A DNA stretch of 64,000 nucleotides from Hydractinia symbiolongicarpus (taxonomy: Eukaryota > Cnidaria > Hydrozoa > Anthoathecata > Hydractiniidae). The DNA lies in assembly GCF_029227915.1 (NCBI RefSeq), contig NC_079885.1, positions 8,990,001-9,054,000 on the forward strand, given 5' to 3'. This document shows positions 44,190 through 64,000 of this stretch, piece by piece. The notes beneath the pieces were generated by a model that saw nothing but the letters and a program-made list of their open reading frames with translations, was not told the origin of the DNA and did no database searches. Position 1 is the first letter of the stretch. Each line of letters starts with the position of its first letter. Both the position numbers and the translations under genes were made by a program.

Positions 44190-44544
44190 GTATGAAAACA
44201 GTATATGTAATTGTTACTTTTTCTTGGGACACCAAATTTCTATTTATGTATAAAGAATACCTTATTTGTACTTTTTAACCATGCATCAAGAATTGAGCTT
44301 TTTACATAAAAAATTGTTTCACAAAAAGATTAAAAAAAGCATTTCCTAGTCAAGACTTTGATTTCAAGAAAATGCAAATAATTAGTACATTTACAAGTAG
44401 CAATTAGTACATCTGTCTGCAAACGTTTTGTACTTTAAAGCATATATATACCTTGAAAGAATTAATTTTTGTGACGATGCAGGTGTGAAATCCTCAAAAA
44501 AATAATCCTAGTAAAAATATACCCTATTTAAATATAATGTTCAG

Positions 44545-47500
44545 TTATATACCAGACATATTTTTTTGGTGAAGTTTTATCCAATTGTTATAGTCATTTA
44601 TATTGAGATATTTCATTGGTGACCTTTGTATATCCGGGAAACAAGCGTGAAATCGTCCAGCTGAATGTTCAAAGGGATTGAGTTGAATTAACTCTGTAAT
44701 CATTCCAAGTTCATCATTGAACGCACTTGGAGCTGTATGCTGTGTACTATTTCTATGAATGTTTAGTTCCTCATCCACTTTTTCTACAACAGTTCTTATA
44801 CCAGTTGTGGCTTTGCATATGTCACTAATGCTTTTGAGAGTTTTGTTTGCTCCAAGTCTTTTGACAGCATTCTTACTGATGCAATTAAAAATTTCTTGAG
44901 TCAGGTCATCTTCTATATTTTTTCCATTGCCACCAGTCCAATTGTTAAAAAATCCCCATTTCAACTCATTAGAAATTCTCTCTGAGGATAAACATTCAAT
45001 CAGTGCTATAGAAACAAACATTTCTAGTGCATACTTACTGTAGGCGTTCATCGATTTGAAGATAGTCATTAACAATTTTTGATTTGTGAGATTCCTTTCT
45101 CCATCTCCTTCAGCAGCAGTATCTTTTAATTGCAAAACAATGACAGCTAAATACATGATCATCAAGGAGTAATTTTTGACGTAGTCTTCTTCTTCTCCAG
45201 GGTTGGGTGCCTGATCTCTTTGGAAAATGTAGGCATCAACAAATGCTCCAATAACCGTGTCAAAATATACTTTTATATCTTCATCGCCTTTATGCGACAT
45301 GTTAGACATAAATTTGTGCTTTGTTGGGTATTCATCAACACTTTCCATCCCAAAAAAGTTCAATAATGCAACTACAATGTATGCTTGACCCACACTTAAA
45401 AAAAAATCTTCACATCCATCATATGAGTCATGCACCTTTTTTGGTGTCACATTTTTGCGGTTATATTTTTCACGAAAATATTTCAAAGTTCCCAACTGAT
45501 TAAATGAGTTACTATCATACATCAATGAATAACAATATTGCAATAAGGATGCTTTACAATGCCACATAGCTGGCTTGAATGGAGAGCAGTGCTCAAATCT
45601 ATCTGATGGAGTGTGTGCACCTGATAATAAATCTTTTGCACCAGCAAACCTAACTCTTGTAAGCTGGTCCCCAGAAAAGGGAATTTTCATTTCCAACATA
45701 GGATCATCTTGGGTGTCTTGAACATGTGCACCTGGTTGATCTGGTCTTGCTGCATCTCCAGCCGGAATAACTGGATTATACAAATCCCTTTGCTGAATGT
45801 GACCAGCTTTTTTGAATATTTCAAATACCCATGACTCATATTGTCGCAATATTTTCACACAGTGATCATATTTGGCTTCATTGGCATCAATAATAGGTAG
45901 TGATATGATATGTGATCTTTCAGTCATTTCTTTTGAATATATGTGTTTAATATGATTTGGTGTGACTCTTTTCAAAAATTTAAATTTTGGAAGATATTTG
46001 ATACATACACGACTAATCAACACTTTGAAGTTTTCTCTCAATCTTCTTAGATCAGTATTGGATAGTAGAAAAACTGAGCGGGAGCATGTTGCCAAATCTC
46101 GCAATGGCCTATCATTTTGTAGGTGGGTGAAATTCAACCTATTAACAATGATGTTAGATGCGAACATGTGTATATCTTCATTTTGTAATTCTTTTGTCAT
46201 ATGGGAACGTAAAACTCTAATATCCCAATTATCCCCTGTGCCTCTCAACGTCTTTCCATTCTTAACTGCTTCAACTGCTTTATCACAAAAATGTCCACCG
46301 ATCAAATCCAGTAAGTATGGTTTACGAGATGAAGATAATGTAACCCCTAAATTATTCAATCTCTCCAGAAGCTAAATAAAAAAAAAGACACAAACATTAG
46401 AAAGTGATTTTCTAGTTAATTTGTTTCTGTATAGAATATGTGAAAATTCCTACTAAAGCAAAATATATATATATACTGTAATTTGTCAAAATAAACATTC
46501 ATGGAATATACGTATTGATATTATATATATATATATATAATACCTTTTTACTTCCGCCACCTTCAATCATCAACACCGTGTTTATTCTTTGTACATTTGA
46601 CAACTTGTTCCATTTAATGTTCATTAAAATAGCATAGATAAAACAGAATTTCACTTTCACATTTTCTGGAGTTTCATCGATATCATGTTTTGATCCAGCA
46701 ATAGCAGACAAAATATCAATGAAAAAAGGCTGACATTTCTTCATTTCATCCCAGATACTTTTCATAGAAAAATTTTTCAAATCTTCAAAACCTTTTCCCA
46801 ATAAAACACTTCCATTCTCCATTTTACAAAGATCATCACTTTTTCTTGACATGTCGGCTGTTATAATCGACTTTGTTGCATAATTGACACTAGGTATTAA
46901 TGCTAAGGAATTTGCCAATGTCCCAGATAGTCTTGTTTGTGCAGATCTTATCACATATTCGCATTGGTTTGTTGTCAATAAACTTCCCTTATAAACAGAA
47001 CTTTGTTTGTTGAACACAGATGTAGAATTTGTAATGACTGTACTTTGTGTTGGCAATTGTTGACTGACATTATCTGTAGTAGAGAACTTCAGTCTTTTTT
47101 TGGAATTGGCTACAAAAAAAACTTTGCAATATTATTTCTCCTACAAAAATTGATTTTATATTTTGATTGTATATAATGCAAGCAATATTTTTTTCAAGTA
47201 TATATATATAATATATGAAACATTTTGATTATTATTTTTTAAATACAGTTCTCTGAGGGTATACAATTACCTACCTTTATTAGTTTTTACAAATGAGTTG
47301 TTCACACTTTTAGGAGAAATTGCCATTCGTTTAACAACATAATTTTTAGTTGATGATGATTGTACTGACTGACATTTTTTGCGAAAACTGATAACGTTTT
47401 CAATAAATCTTAAACACTTTCGGCATATAACATCGTATGTTGCGTCAGATACTATGATTCCTGTGACAGTTTCAATTTTAGCTGGCAATCCATCTGCCAC

Positions 47501-47827
47501 ATTGCTTCCACCAAAAATACGTATGTATCTCCCACAGTTACTTTCTCCACAGAGTCTACAGAATCTTTGCTGACCATCCTCAGTGTTACCATGAAAATAT
47601 ACTTTCTTTGGAGTAGTATTTTCTTTTCCTGGAAGTAACAAAAAAGTGCACATTTTAAAACTATATCCATGTAGCCTATCTATTTTACCAAAATAATACA
47701 AAAAAGATATTAGAGGGAACGCACATATGCTCATTACAATACATAAGGTAAACACGAAATAGATAAACACAAAGAAGGTACCAAAAGACAGAAAAACGTT
47801 GATGTATTTTTACATACCTTTGTGCAT
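44545..47827 (-). CDS. ZAD-like zinc finger + DUF6589 protein, candidate transposase
   Basis: There are four exons: 47827-47818, 47628-47275, 47109-46544 and 46371-44545. All are GT-AG and in phase, giving 918 residues. Residues 27-75 form a ZAD-like zinc finger (CRLC then CRKC, spacing CX2C-X41-CX2C), suited to DNA binding. Residues from about 311 hold conserved blocks known from DUF6589 proteins: TGDNWDIRVLRSH (about 355), SGDQLTRVRFAGAKDLL (about 543) and HKGDEDIKVYFDTVIGAFVDAY. The GDN and GDQ aspartates are candidates for a DDE-type site; this is inference. The start is the ATG in a 10-bp exon, chosen by phase; an upstream in-frame stop supports it, but another 5' exon is possible. It faces the RecQ gene inside the same transposon, so the two probably act together in mobilisation. 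Confidence 0.8.
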
Positions 47828-48259
47828 GACATAGTATCGATACACTCGAAGGCATTACTGATATTTTTACCACCAAAATTATAAGAGTAATGAATTGACT
47901 TACCATAGATTACGTGAGACTTTCATTTTCCAAATGTATTCTTTAGGGTAAATTGCAGGGTAAATTGCAAATGAATTACAGAAGCCAACAATGTTTTTAA
48001 CAAATTTAGTGACCAAAAACAACTGAAAATAAAAACAACAACAAAAAAATTTCTATCACTTCTTATACACCATTTTCTTTCATCGTCGAAATGTGCTTGC
48101 ATGGTTACGGCATAATTCTTAGAAATGCGTATAATTACGGTAATTATACCCAACCAATCAAGTGCAGAATTCCGGCCTACGATTCCAGTGTCTTTTCGTC
48201 TCGCCGTTCAGTAAAAAAAAAAGAGACAAAAGGCACTGGGGACGAGTTTGGATGTTGAA

Positions 48260-49674
48260 GATAAAAAAAGTTTTGCTGGCTGCCTAATTTTAACCCTAAT
48301 TTTTTTGAAAACAATATTTAGCTTCAATTTAAGAAATTTAAGATTATTGTTTCAGATAACATCTAAGAAATGAACCTGTAAAGGTCCTGTCTGCTGCATT
48401 TTAGAGTGCTGAAATAGGTAAATAAGCTAACGCTTCTTGGGCTTTGCACCAGACCCGACTTGGGGGCTTACATCGCAGCCCTAGACCCCAGCTGTTTTAG
48501 CACGCGCAGTTTTTGCTATGCAAATATTGCGCGTTGGCTTCGCTTCGCTTCGCAAATCCGCCTAAGGAGAAAAAAACCTGTACCGCCCCTGACACAATAA
48601 TTTTGAAAAAGGAATTCCTTTTCTTTACTAACTCTACAAGCAATAATGTTCCAGTATCGTAAACAGTCTTTTTGCAAAGTTCGACTTATTCTTTAAAGTA
48701 CACATGTTCAAGCTTTGCAACATTTTCCAAGCCCACCTTTTTGACATTTATTCGTTGTTCCTTAAGATATTCTTAAATTGTTAAGTACATGGCAGTATGC
48801 TTATAAAACATTCTTATATCAAAAAGCGTGTCACTAGACGCCACACGCTTGCCATCATGCAACAGGGTCAGTTAATTTTCATTGTAGCTGAATTTTTCAT
48901 GACTAAAATTGAATTTCCCTTTTTTTAAGGTGTTCAATTTGTTCCCAGGTAACAATGGAGTTTTACACAACAGAACTCTCTGTTTTCCCGACTTTTTCTT
49001 GATGAAAATTTCCTTGACTCTCCTAATTTTTCAAATTGGTGGCCACCATGTTGACAAAAGATCCATAAATAAGTTATAAAAATTCTACTGCATATAAATG
49101 CATTTTTATATACAATAAGTAATAACATTCCCACTCGTCAATAAAGCGGAACGATAAAAACGGAAAAATACACTACGAAACATAAATAATTTACAATAAA
49201 CCTCGTTTTCATGTTTATTGTGGCATTAGTTATGTATATTTTGCGGAACCAGAACAGATATGCGTTTTTGCAAGAAGAAAAATTAACCGAGGCTGGCTTA
49301 ACTGAACGATTTAACTTTCATTGACACAAACACCTCCGTAAGAAAAATCCGCCTAGCGCCAACTTAAGCGTCACAAGCTCCATAGACATTAGGATCGGCG
49401 TTGAAACGAGAAATATTACCATATCGGTTAAAAAATTTTTCATGCGAAAAATAAAAAAAATTTAGAGGTCCCATTTAGGCTTTTGACAATTTAAAATAAA
49501 TTTATTAAAAACACCGTTAACCACTAAAATAATTCCACTATAAATTTGCTAAAATAAATACAACCTGCTTCTACTGTCTGCACGAGAACGTCTTGGCTAC
49601 CGAAAACTTCGCCTACACGGAGAGCGTTCCCTTCGTTAAAGCTGGTGTAGGTGAATTCGTCTTCTGAGATTAAA
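48260..49674. other. Intergenic, 3' flank of MBTPS1; no gene recognised
   Basis: AT-rich with one GC-richer patch (48430-48560) lacking an ORF. It should contain the MBTPS1 3' untranslated region. Confidence 0.45.
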
Positions 49675-59681
<10,007 letters not shown>

Positions 59682-60094
59682 CTAAACAAAGTTGGAAAAA
59701 ATACTGCAGATATTTATTGATTCTAGCTTAAGCAGAAAGTAAAATGCACTCCCATTTTTAGTTCGAAGAGAACTGAGGTAATTAATTTATATGCACAATT
59801 CAAGTCAATCATTTAGGGCGAGTGTAAAAGAAAGTGCACATGATTTTTATAATCAATATATCATCTCTAAATAACATTTTTATAACCTGATAGGTAGACA
59901 TTAATAAATTAATTTTTTCAAAAAAATTTCAAGGTCGTTTGAGGTTTAGGTGTATACAAAATTGCTCCAGTCTCTCCTGATGTTTTTTTACAAAACGGCT
60001 GAAATTTTTTTGTATAATTTTTTTGGCCATTCTTCCCAGCTAAGCTGTATCTAAAAAGGGTTTTTGTTCAAAATCTTATAGTTTTATTACTATT

Positions 60095-60237
60095 TCATAT
60101 ATATATTATAATACCTGTATACGTCCGTCTGTCTGTCACGCAAAACGGTAGCTTAGCTGCGCAAGTAGCGAAACGCACGCAATGTTGTATAAAAAGGACG
60201 GGCAAACCCGTGGATTTTTCCACGGGCTAATGACTAG
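60095..60237 (+). mobile_element. Non-autonomous Helitron-like element, single copy
   Basis: The 5' end is TCATATATATATTATAATACC. The 3' end has a perfect hairpin CCCGTGGA / TCCACGGG, the spacer CTAATGA and CTAG, followed by T. 143 bp; only short GTCT repeats inside. Confidence 0.75.
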
Positions 60238-61848
60238 TTCCTTCAAATGCTACTTTTCAACTTGTTTTCTTTCACATAGACGGCTGTATTTGTAATTTAA
60301 ACTTGTTTTTACAAAATAAAAAAAAAGTTTTTAGATATATTATTCAGCTTTATATAAAAACAGCTCCCCTACACAGACATTATTGTAAGAGAAAGTTCAA
60401 ATGTAGGTACCATTTTATCAAAAATAAACACTGAGAAAAAGAGATTTGAAGTTTTTACTCACATGTGGCTACTTGAGGCATTGAAATAACACTTGACAGG
60501 TTTTTTATTTTTAAAAGCGTGATATTTTTCTCTTTGGAGGGTGAGGAAAATATCAGCTCTTTAAAATTGTTTTTTGTTTGAAGGAAACATGCACATGTGA
60601 GCACATAAATGAAAAAAAAGTTGTTGGATGTGGAATTTAAAACTAACACGGGAAAAAGTAGAAAAGTTCTATGCGTCTCTTTGCTGGTGCATCCATTTTT
60701 TTCTGCGTTTTCTTTTTATTGAATTCAAATAAGGGTTGTGATGATAGTTTGACATTTTGTAAATGAGATGACTTTCCATGGCTATAAAGATGTTTTATTG
60801 TGACAATTCTCAAAGGGAAATAAAATAAAGACACAGATATTTGTCACTTCATTGTGCATTTTTTTTTTGAAAGTTTGATTAATTTGCGGGATAACACTTC
60901 TTCGGTATAATACAGAAACAGTGTTACAAAAATCATCACAGCGTTATAAGTAAGTACACATAAACAATTCATAATTAAAAAGCTTAGTATATTTTGCCCT
61001 AATTTTACGAAGAAAAAAAGTAAACGAAAAAAATCATTTTTTTCCTTAACACTTGCCCTAATAACCTTGTGTATTTATGCAACTTGTGTCAACAGTCTTA
61101 TTTGTTTAGAATCAAAATTAGGTCTCAGATTACTATTTTTGATGAATGTTTCCTTGGCTGTATGTGAAACTACGAAGTATCAATAATTCTATGTTTTTTA
61201 TTGTAATGCTTTCTTTAATATGTTTAGAAGTGTTGTTCAGGCCAAAATATCTTCCTTTTCGTAATTATATCTCATATGGTTATGCTATTATTATTTCAAA
61301 TTCAATACTTATTAATTTAATTGCAGCACTTTTCTTGTTTTCAACATTAAAATTCTTAAAAACAATTTCTATATCAGTTTTTCACAAGATTTAGTCTTTA
61401 TGTTACAAGGAAAACTACACATATTCTCTGGATTTTATGTATAAGGGTTGGGGGTAGATTTGGCACTGTAGTAAACAATTAACAAATAAATTTTATTACT
61501 GTTCTTAAGAACTTTTTTTCTACTTGTATATCACAATGATAAAGGAAATGTTTTACTTTTTTTTCAAATACAAAGTTTTTTAAATACAAGAAGCCCTGGG
61601 GGCTCTAAGAATTTCCGCTTGCTACCAAAATATTTAATGACAACCTGCTACGTGCCAAACATTCGGAGAGGTTCTGAAGATAAAGCACACAAGTGACATC
61701 ATATCATACAACAAACGCAAACAAAAAGAAACGTGTCATAATAAACTCACATTTTAAAAGAAATTGCTAAGAAATTGCTTACAAAAAATACAGCTTATCA
61801 TTCATGGTTGAAAGTCTTGCGATTGAACTGTTTATGGTCTTAAACAGC

Positions 61849-62100
61849 ATTTAGTTGACAAAAAATCAAAATTTTGATGTCACCATCATGTTCAGCATAC
61901 TTCATTTGTTAACTGTGCCAAATTTTGTTGAAAATAAAGTAGTTTTAATTTTTGGACCAATTTTTGCCTAAAATGACATTTAGGTGACAAAAATCAAAAT
62001 TATGATGTCACCATTATGTTCAGCATACTTCTTTTGTTAACTGTGTCAAATTTTGTCGAAAACAAATACCAATTTTGGCCTGAAACGTCATTTAGATGAC
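61849..62100. repeat. Tandem repeat, ~129-bp unit, two copies plus a partial
   Basis: Copies begin at about 61851 and 61980 with TTAG.TGACAAAAA, share TGATGTCACCAT.ATGTTCAG, and a third start (TTAGATGAC) appears at 62092. Moderately diverged. Confidence 0.8.
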
Positions 62101-64000
62101 TTCCCAGTACTTGGGAGCTTTGGTACGAAGATTAAATCTGTGACGTTGCATTTGACCATTTGTGACAGGGTTAGTTAGTCAGTCGGTTTAACCAATACTA
62201 TCCTCCTCTCAGAAGAACATGAAATCCCAGGGTCGATTTTTTCTCAAAAAATACTCCGAAAGAAAAAAACGACGGTTTTAAAGAATTTCCTACGCCTTCG
62301 GGCGCAGAAATTCAATAATATTTGCTATTAGGCGAATCCAACTTAAATTTTTATGTGATTTATAACAAAAATTAGCTACTTTCGCTAAAATAGTTATAGG
62401 TAAATAGTTATAAAAGTAAAAAAACAAGACAGATTATTATTGTCGTAACACTCCTTAGTTATCATTATGATATGTTTAAAATTATGCTTGCTAAAGTCTA
62501 ATATGCAACAGGTAGAATACACTTGTCGCAACACCCTCTTCTGTTATGAATTGAAATAAATAATTGTAATGCCACAAAAGACTTTAAATATTGTCAACTA
62601 AACTATGGTCTGTAAAAAGATATTGCACTTAAATTTAGATTTTCTTATAAGACTGTACAAACAAAATTAAAAGAACACTAAAATTTTTTATCAAAATAAC
62701 TTGTTTTTTTTTTCATTATTTAAGTGGGAGAAGAATAACCCACTGTATAAATTTCGAATCAGCTTAAGTATAAATTGCTATATAACTTTCAAAACAGTAT
62801 AAGAATATTTTTTGCTGTATGGCTTTAAACAGAACAAGACTAATTCTTCCTGTATAACTTTCAACTTTCAACACAAGAAAATTTCTTTCTGCATAACTTT
62901 AAAAAAACAAGTTTTTGAGCATGCAAGTATTTTTTTTTCACCTGGAGTGCTAGTTACATTTTTTTAGTTAGTATTATTTGTTCTTCGCAACTAAAAAATA
63001 TAAACTACAAGCATTATGCCAAAATACATAAAAAATGCTTGTTGTAACACCCTCCTTCGTTATTTTTGTACTATTTTTTTGTTGCTCCAACCATACATTC
63101 TTGATAAAATTATATTTATTTTGCGGGCCGACCAACAGTAAGCTACAACTAATCAAGTTGGAGTCGCCTTTTAAGTAAAATTTTAACTACACACACAGAA
63201 CATAAACAGATCACAACAAAATGGCCACGAATTATTTAATAGTGTAACTTTTGAACGGTTCACAATACAAAGGCAGTTTCTGTAAGAAGAAATTTTTTCC
63301 TCAGAAAATTAATTTTTTTAAGAAACATGGTTCAGCCCTATTAAATGCTTTACATTACAGGGGACCCAAGGTACTTTTACAAGTTGGACATACTTGAAAG
63401 ATTTTTATAAGAAATTCCCAAAGACATATTCACTTTTTATTAAAAGTTCATGTAACCCCAGACATCGTTTTTTAAATATTTGTTTTTCTTGCCGCCTTGA
63501 TGGCCTCTTTGATCTTCTTATTCGTTAAAAATTTCAGGCTAGCTCCAGTCCTTTCTAGTGGCATGTGACCCGTTTACGTAGTATTTCAGTAGTGCTCACA
63601 AATCAATGACTTTTACTCGCTATTATTAATGACTTTCATAGCCAAAAACAATTAATAACTATCACAACAAAGTTAAAAAAAATCAACATACTTTCCACCT
63701 TGATCTCTGTACTAATGATATTTTTTTTAAAAAAATAATTCAACAAATATACTAGCCATCTAAGCAATAAAACAAAAAAATAAAATCTTAGCAGCAGGTT
63801 TGTGGAGGATTTCTTTTATTTCAAATTTGAAATAATTTATTTCAACAAACAGGTTGTAAAAATTACTGATCTATAACCTGTTGACCTAGGCGGGGCATGG
63901 TGCTCAAGTGAGTATTGCCAACCTTGTTCTCAACAATCCTTGGGGACGAGGTTGCCTAAGTTACTCAGTAGATGGATATATTTTTTGTTAAAAAATATTA

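Larger units (their letters stand above)
42027..48250. mobile_element. 6.2-kb DNA transposon encoding a RecQ-like helicase and a DUF6589 protein
   Basis: Terminal inverted repeats of 79 bp (42027-42105) and 78 bp (48173-48250) differ by one T in a poly-T run. They start CAAACTCGTCCCCAGTG. A perfect 9-bp duplication GATGTTGAA flanks it (42018-42026, 48251-48259). Each TIR is itself an imperfect hairpin (CCAGTGCCTTTTGTCTC against GAGACGAAAAGACACTGG). It holds two convergent intron-containing genes with intact frames. The helicase content recalls the AcademH group of Academ transposons; the superfamily is inference. Confidence 0.93.
59682..64000. other. Probable 5' intron(s) of MBTPS1; no exon recognised
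   Basis: The MBTPS1 reading frame continues upstream of 59681 (acceptor present), but no exon matching the prodomain or signal peptide was found on the minus strand. It contains a Helitron copy, a tandem repeat and, at 63915-63954, sequence like the AACCTCGTCCCC MITE ends. Confidence 0.5.

Noticed and set aside
63915-63954. Third AACCTCGTCCCC MITE
   Set aside because: ACCTTGTTCTC and GGGGACGAGGTTG ends lie only about 36 bp apart and no 9-bp duplication is present; kept only as a possible relic.

Overview
The window is clearly AT-rich, intron-rich animal DNA. Conserved metazoan genes are cut by many small GT-AG introns, the tRNA genes have eukaryotic form, and the intergenic and intronic space is packed with transposable elements: CR1/L2-like LINEs, Helitrons, and TTAA-, hAT-like and 9-bp-TSD DNA elements. 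That mix suggests an early-branching animal, most likely a cnidarian. This is inference from gene style and element content; nothing in the window names the species.

Host genes. All three recognisable host protein genes lie on the minus strand. (1) 4979-8450 is a four-exon gene for a secreted/ER peptidyl-prolyl isomerase with a signal peptide, three FKBP domains and a KAEL C-terminus. (2) 10401-21585 is a seven-exon OXA1L gene (mitochondrial inner-membrane insertase). Its first exon encodes only the mitochondrial presequence and is separated from the rest by a 7.1-kb, transposon-filled intron. (3) 49675-59681 is most of MBTPS1 (site-1 protease), with 26 exons recognised. The catalytic Asp, His and Ser and the C-terminal membrane helix are present; the 5' exons are not visible and probably lie beyond the right edge. 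RNA genes are three tRNA-Ser (AGA, UGA, CGA; nearly identical bodies) and one tRNA-Glu (UUC).

Mobile DNA. 1-700: two non-autonomous Helitrons joined head to tail, then a 90-bp tandem repeat. 8055-8312: two tiny palindromic MITEs. 16.8-21.0 kb (OXA1L intron 1): nested hAT-like elements, a Helitron fragment and a 1.67-kb element built of AGACGTCTTTT-type repeats. 22.0-26.0 kb: a 5'-truncated LINE split by a 1.8-kb element at a TTAA site that carries exon-like pieces. 27133-32810: a complete 5.7-kb DNA transposon with 9-bp target duplication, encoding a HECT ubiquitin-ligase-like protein and a DDE integrase that now has a stop codon; it also holds an exact-looking 931-bp tandem duplication. 33096-38889: a TTAA-type MITE split by a 5-kb LINE whose single intact 1485-codon ORF joins an SGNH esterase, a 2A-like motif, an endonuclease and a reverse transcriptase. 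42027-48250: a complete 6.2-kb transposon with 79-bp TIRs and a 9-bp target duplication, encoding a RecQ-like helicase and a ZAD-like/DUF6589 protein in convergent orientation. 54114-55633 (an MBTPS1 intron): a palindrome-rich element with a second TTAA MITE inside it.

The best candidates for something under-described are the HECT+DDE transposon and the RecQ+DUF6589 transposon. The latter shares its terminal motif and 9-bp target duplication with the MITEs at 8 kb, which points to an autonomous/non-autonomous pair in the same window.
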